A stretch of DNA of 64,000 bases from Arabidopsis thaliana (Eukaryota; Streptophyta; Magnoliopsida; Brassicales; Brassicaceae): assembly GCF_000001735.4 (NCBI RefSeq), contig NC_003070.9, positions 4,650,001-4,714,000 of the forward strand, in the 5' to 3' direction. Of the stretch, positions 63,198 to 64,000 are shown in pieces (position 1 is the stretch's first letter; the number at the start of each line of letters is the position of its first letter). The notes beneath the pieces were generated by a model. It worked only from the letters and a program-made list of their open reading frames with translations, searched no databases and had not been told where the DNA came from. The translations under genes and the position numbers were made by a program.

Positions 63198-63598
63198 CAC
63201 GTGAGTGACGTTGTCGAGTCGCTAGATTTATCATATTCAAATTATGTTGTTGTTAACTCTCCCAATATAAATAAGATTACAAGAGATTGTAAAATTATAA
63301 ATCAACGATACCATAAGTAATCACTAATCAGGTCTGTCATTTTCTTACTCTCTATATACGTTTATGTCTGATTTTGTTAATTTTTGAGGTAATATTTTTT
63401 TTTTTCGAGTTTGAGATTTTTTTTTTTCTCTTTTACAAAAACTTGTGCAAAAAAATTAAAAAGAAAAGGGGAAAAAGGAGAAAACGGATCTTTTTACTTG
63501 GGAGACACGTGTCGTGACACTGGATAACTCAGTCACTTTACGACACGTTTCTTGAAGCAGCACTATGGAACGCCGACGTAATCCACCGGCCACGTGTC
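63198..63598 (+). promoter_or_regulatory. G-box/ABRE cluster of the AFP2 promoter
   Basis: Three CACGTG cores occur at 63198-63203, in GACACGTGTC at 63504-63513 and in GCCACGTGTC at 63589-63598. The last two are strong ABA-response elements. They sit 370 to 770 bases before the AFP2 start, where bZIP factors of the ABI5/ABF group could bind. AFP proteins repress ABI5, so this would make a feedback loop; that step is inference. Confidence 0.65.
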
Positions 63599-63968
63599 GT
63601 TCAGGCAGCTCTCTCGGCGGCCACTTGCCTCCTCTCAGTCAAGGCCTGTCTCTCTTTCTTTCTTTCTTTCTTCTTCTCTCTCTTTTCCTCTAATGTCCAA
63701 AAGGGTCTTCTTCTTTGTCTCTGCTCTTCACTTTCAATTATAACCTCTTCGTCTTCTTCGCCGTCTCTGGTATTAACTCCGGCGAGTTTTTTTTTTTTTT
63801 TTACTTTGATATGAATTTGCGAGATTTACTGTTTAATTCATGATGACAATTTTGGATTTTTGATCGGATGTGAAATTCAGAGTTTTTCATTCTTCTTCAT
63901 CATCTTATAACAAAGAAGAAACAAAACAAAAAACTTTTTTTTTCTTTCTTTCTATTGTTTCGGAATCT

Positions 63969-64000
63969 ATGGGTGAAGCAAGCAGACAACAAAGGGCATG
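63969..64000 (+). CDS. AFP2: ABI5-binding protein AFP2, first codons only
   Basis: The window ends 32 bases into a frame starting MGEASRQQRA. From locus order and this start I take it to be AFP2 (AT1G13740), a NINJA-family nuclear repressor that binds ABI5-type bZIPs and recruits TOPLESS. Nothing of its domains is visible here, so the call rests on recall and on the ABRE-rich promoter. The leader carries CT-rich repeats at about 63645-63690 and a probable intron. Confidence 0.6.
   Translation, partial: MGEASRQQRA

Noticed and set aside
1-64000. CRISPR arrays, bacterial operons, insertion sequences
   Set aside because: All evidence points to plant nuclear DNA; no spaced repeat array or bacterial signals were seen.

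Overview
The window is nuclear DNA from a flowering plant. It is AT-rich, has short GT-AG introns, single-copy plant gene families, TATA boxes 60 to 150 bases before start codons and one nuclear tRNA. From memory, the gene order (bZIP58, defensin-like cluster, hydrolase, RGF2, PPR, Tag-type glycosylase, PI4K gamma, gar2-like, BIG GRAIN-like, PLC-like, ATE1, PGL1, CYP78A5/KLUH, tRNA-Thr, NTF2/RRM, AFP2) matches Arabidopsis thaliana chromosome 1, about AT1G13600 to AT1G13740. The locus assignment is recall. The exon structures were worked out here by codon phase and splice signals, and every complete gene closes in frame.

Layout. 0.8-1.4 kb: a bZIP factor on the minus strand, then a 7-kb AT-rich stretch with no convincing gene but a small MITE-like element at 8.25-8.44 kb. 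8.6-13.2 kb: four defensin-like secreted cysteine-rich peptide genes in tandem on the plus strand, of which the third is broken. A possible unlisted small signal-peptide gene lies at 13.4 kb on the minus strand. 14.0-16.0 kb: an alpha/beta hydrolase (minus). 18.5-19.2 kb: the root peptide hormone precursor RGF2 (plus). 20.3-22.9 kb: a long P-class PPR protein (minus). 24.2-25.8 kb: a 3-methyladenine DNA glycosylase I homologue (plus). 27.3-29.1 kb: a type II PI4-kinase gamma (minus). 30.6-31.5 kb: a gar2-like gene with a decapeptide minisatellite (minus). 32.37-36.14 kb: a complete but dead Mutator-like element with long terminal inverted repeats. 38.2-38.9 kb: a BIG GRAIN 1-like gene (plus). 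40.4-42.7 kb: a secreted PLC-X-domain protein flanked by diverged direct repeats. 43.4-44.2 kb: an RRM protein (ATE1). 44.5-45.6 kb: 6-phosphogluconolactonase (minus, tail to tail with ATE1). 46.4-52.9 kb: a gene-poor stretch holding a perfect 43-bp inverted repeat. 52.9-54.6 kb: CYP78A5 (minus). 54.7-59.6 kb: gene-poor, with diverged repeats. 59.6 kb: tRNA-Thr(CGT). 60.5-62.3 kb: an NTF2/RRM G3BP-like protein (plus). 63.2-64 kb: promoter with G-box/ABRE motifs and the first codons of AFP2.

The genes do not form an operon-like unit. Their links are local: the defensin-like tandem array arose by duplication, and several products act in growth control (RGF2, KLUH, BIG GRAIN-like). I found no new multi-gene system. 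The most unusual items are the 14-cysteine defensin-like peptide, the unlisted small secreted peptide candidate, the perfect hairpin at 49 kb, two neighbouring genes that each need a GC-AG intron, and the direct repeats around the PLC-like gene.
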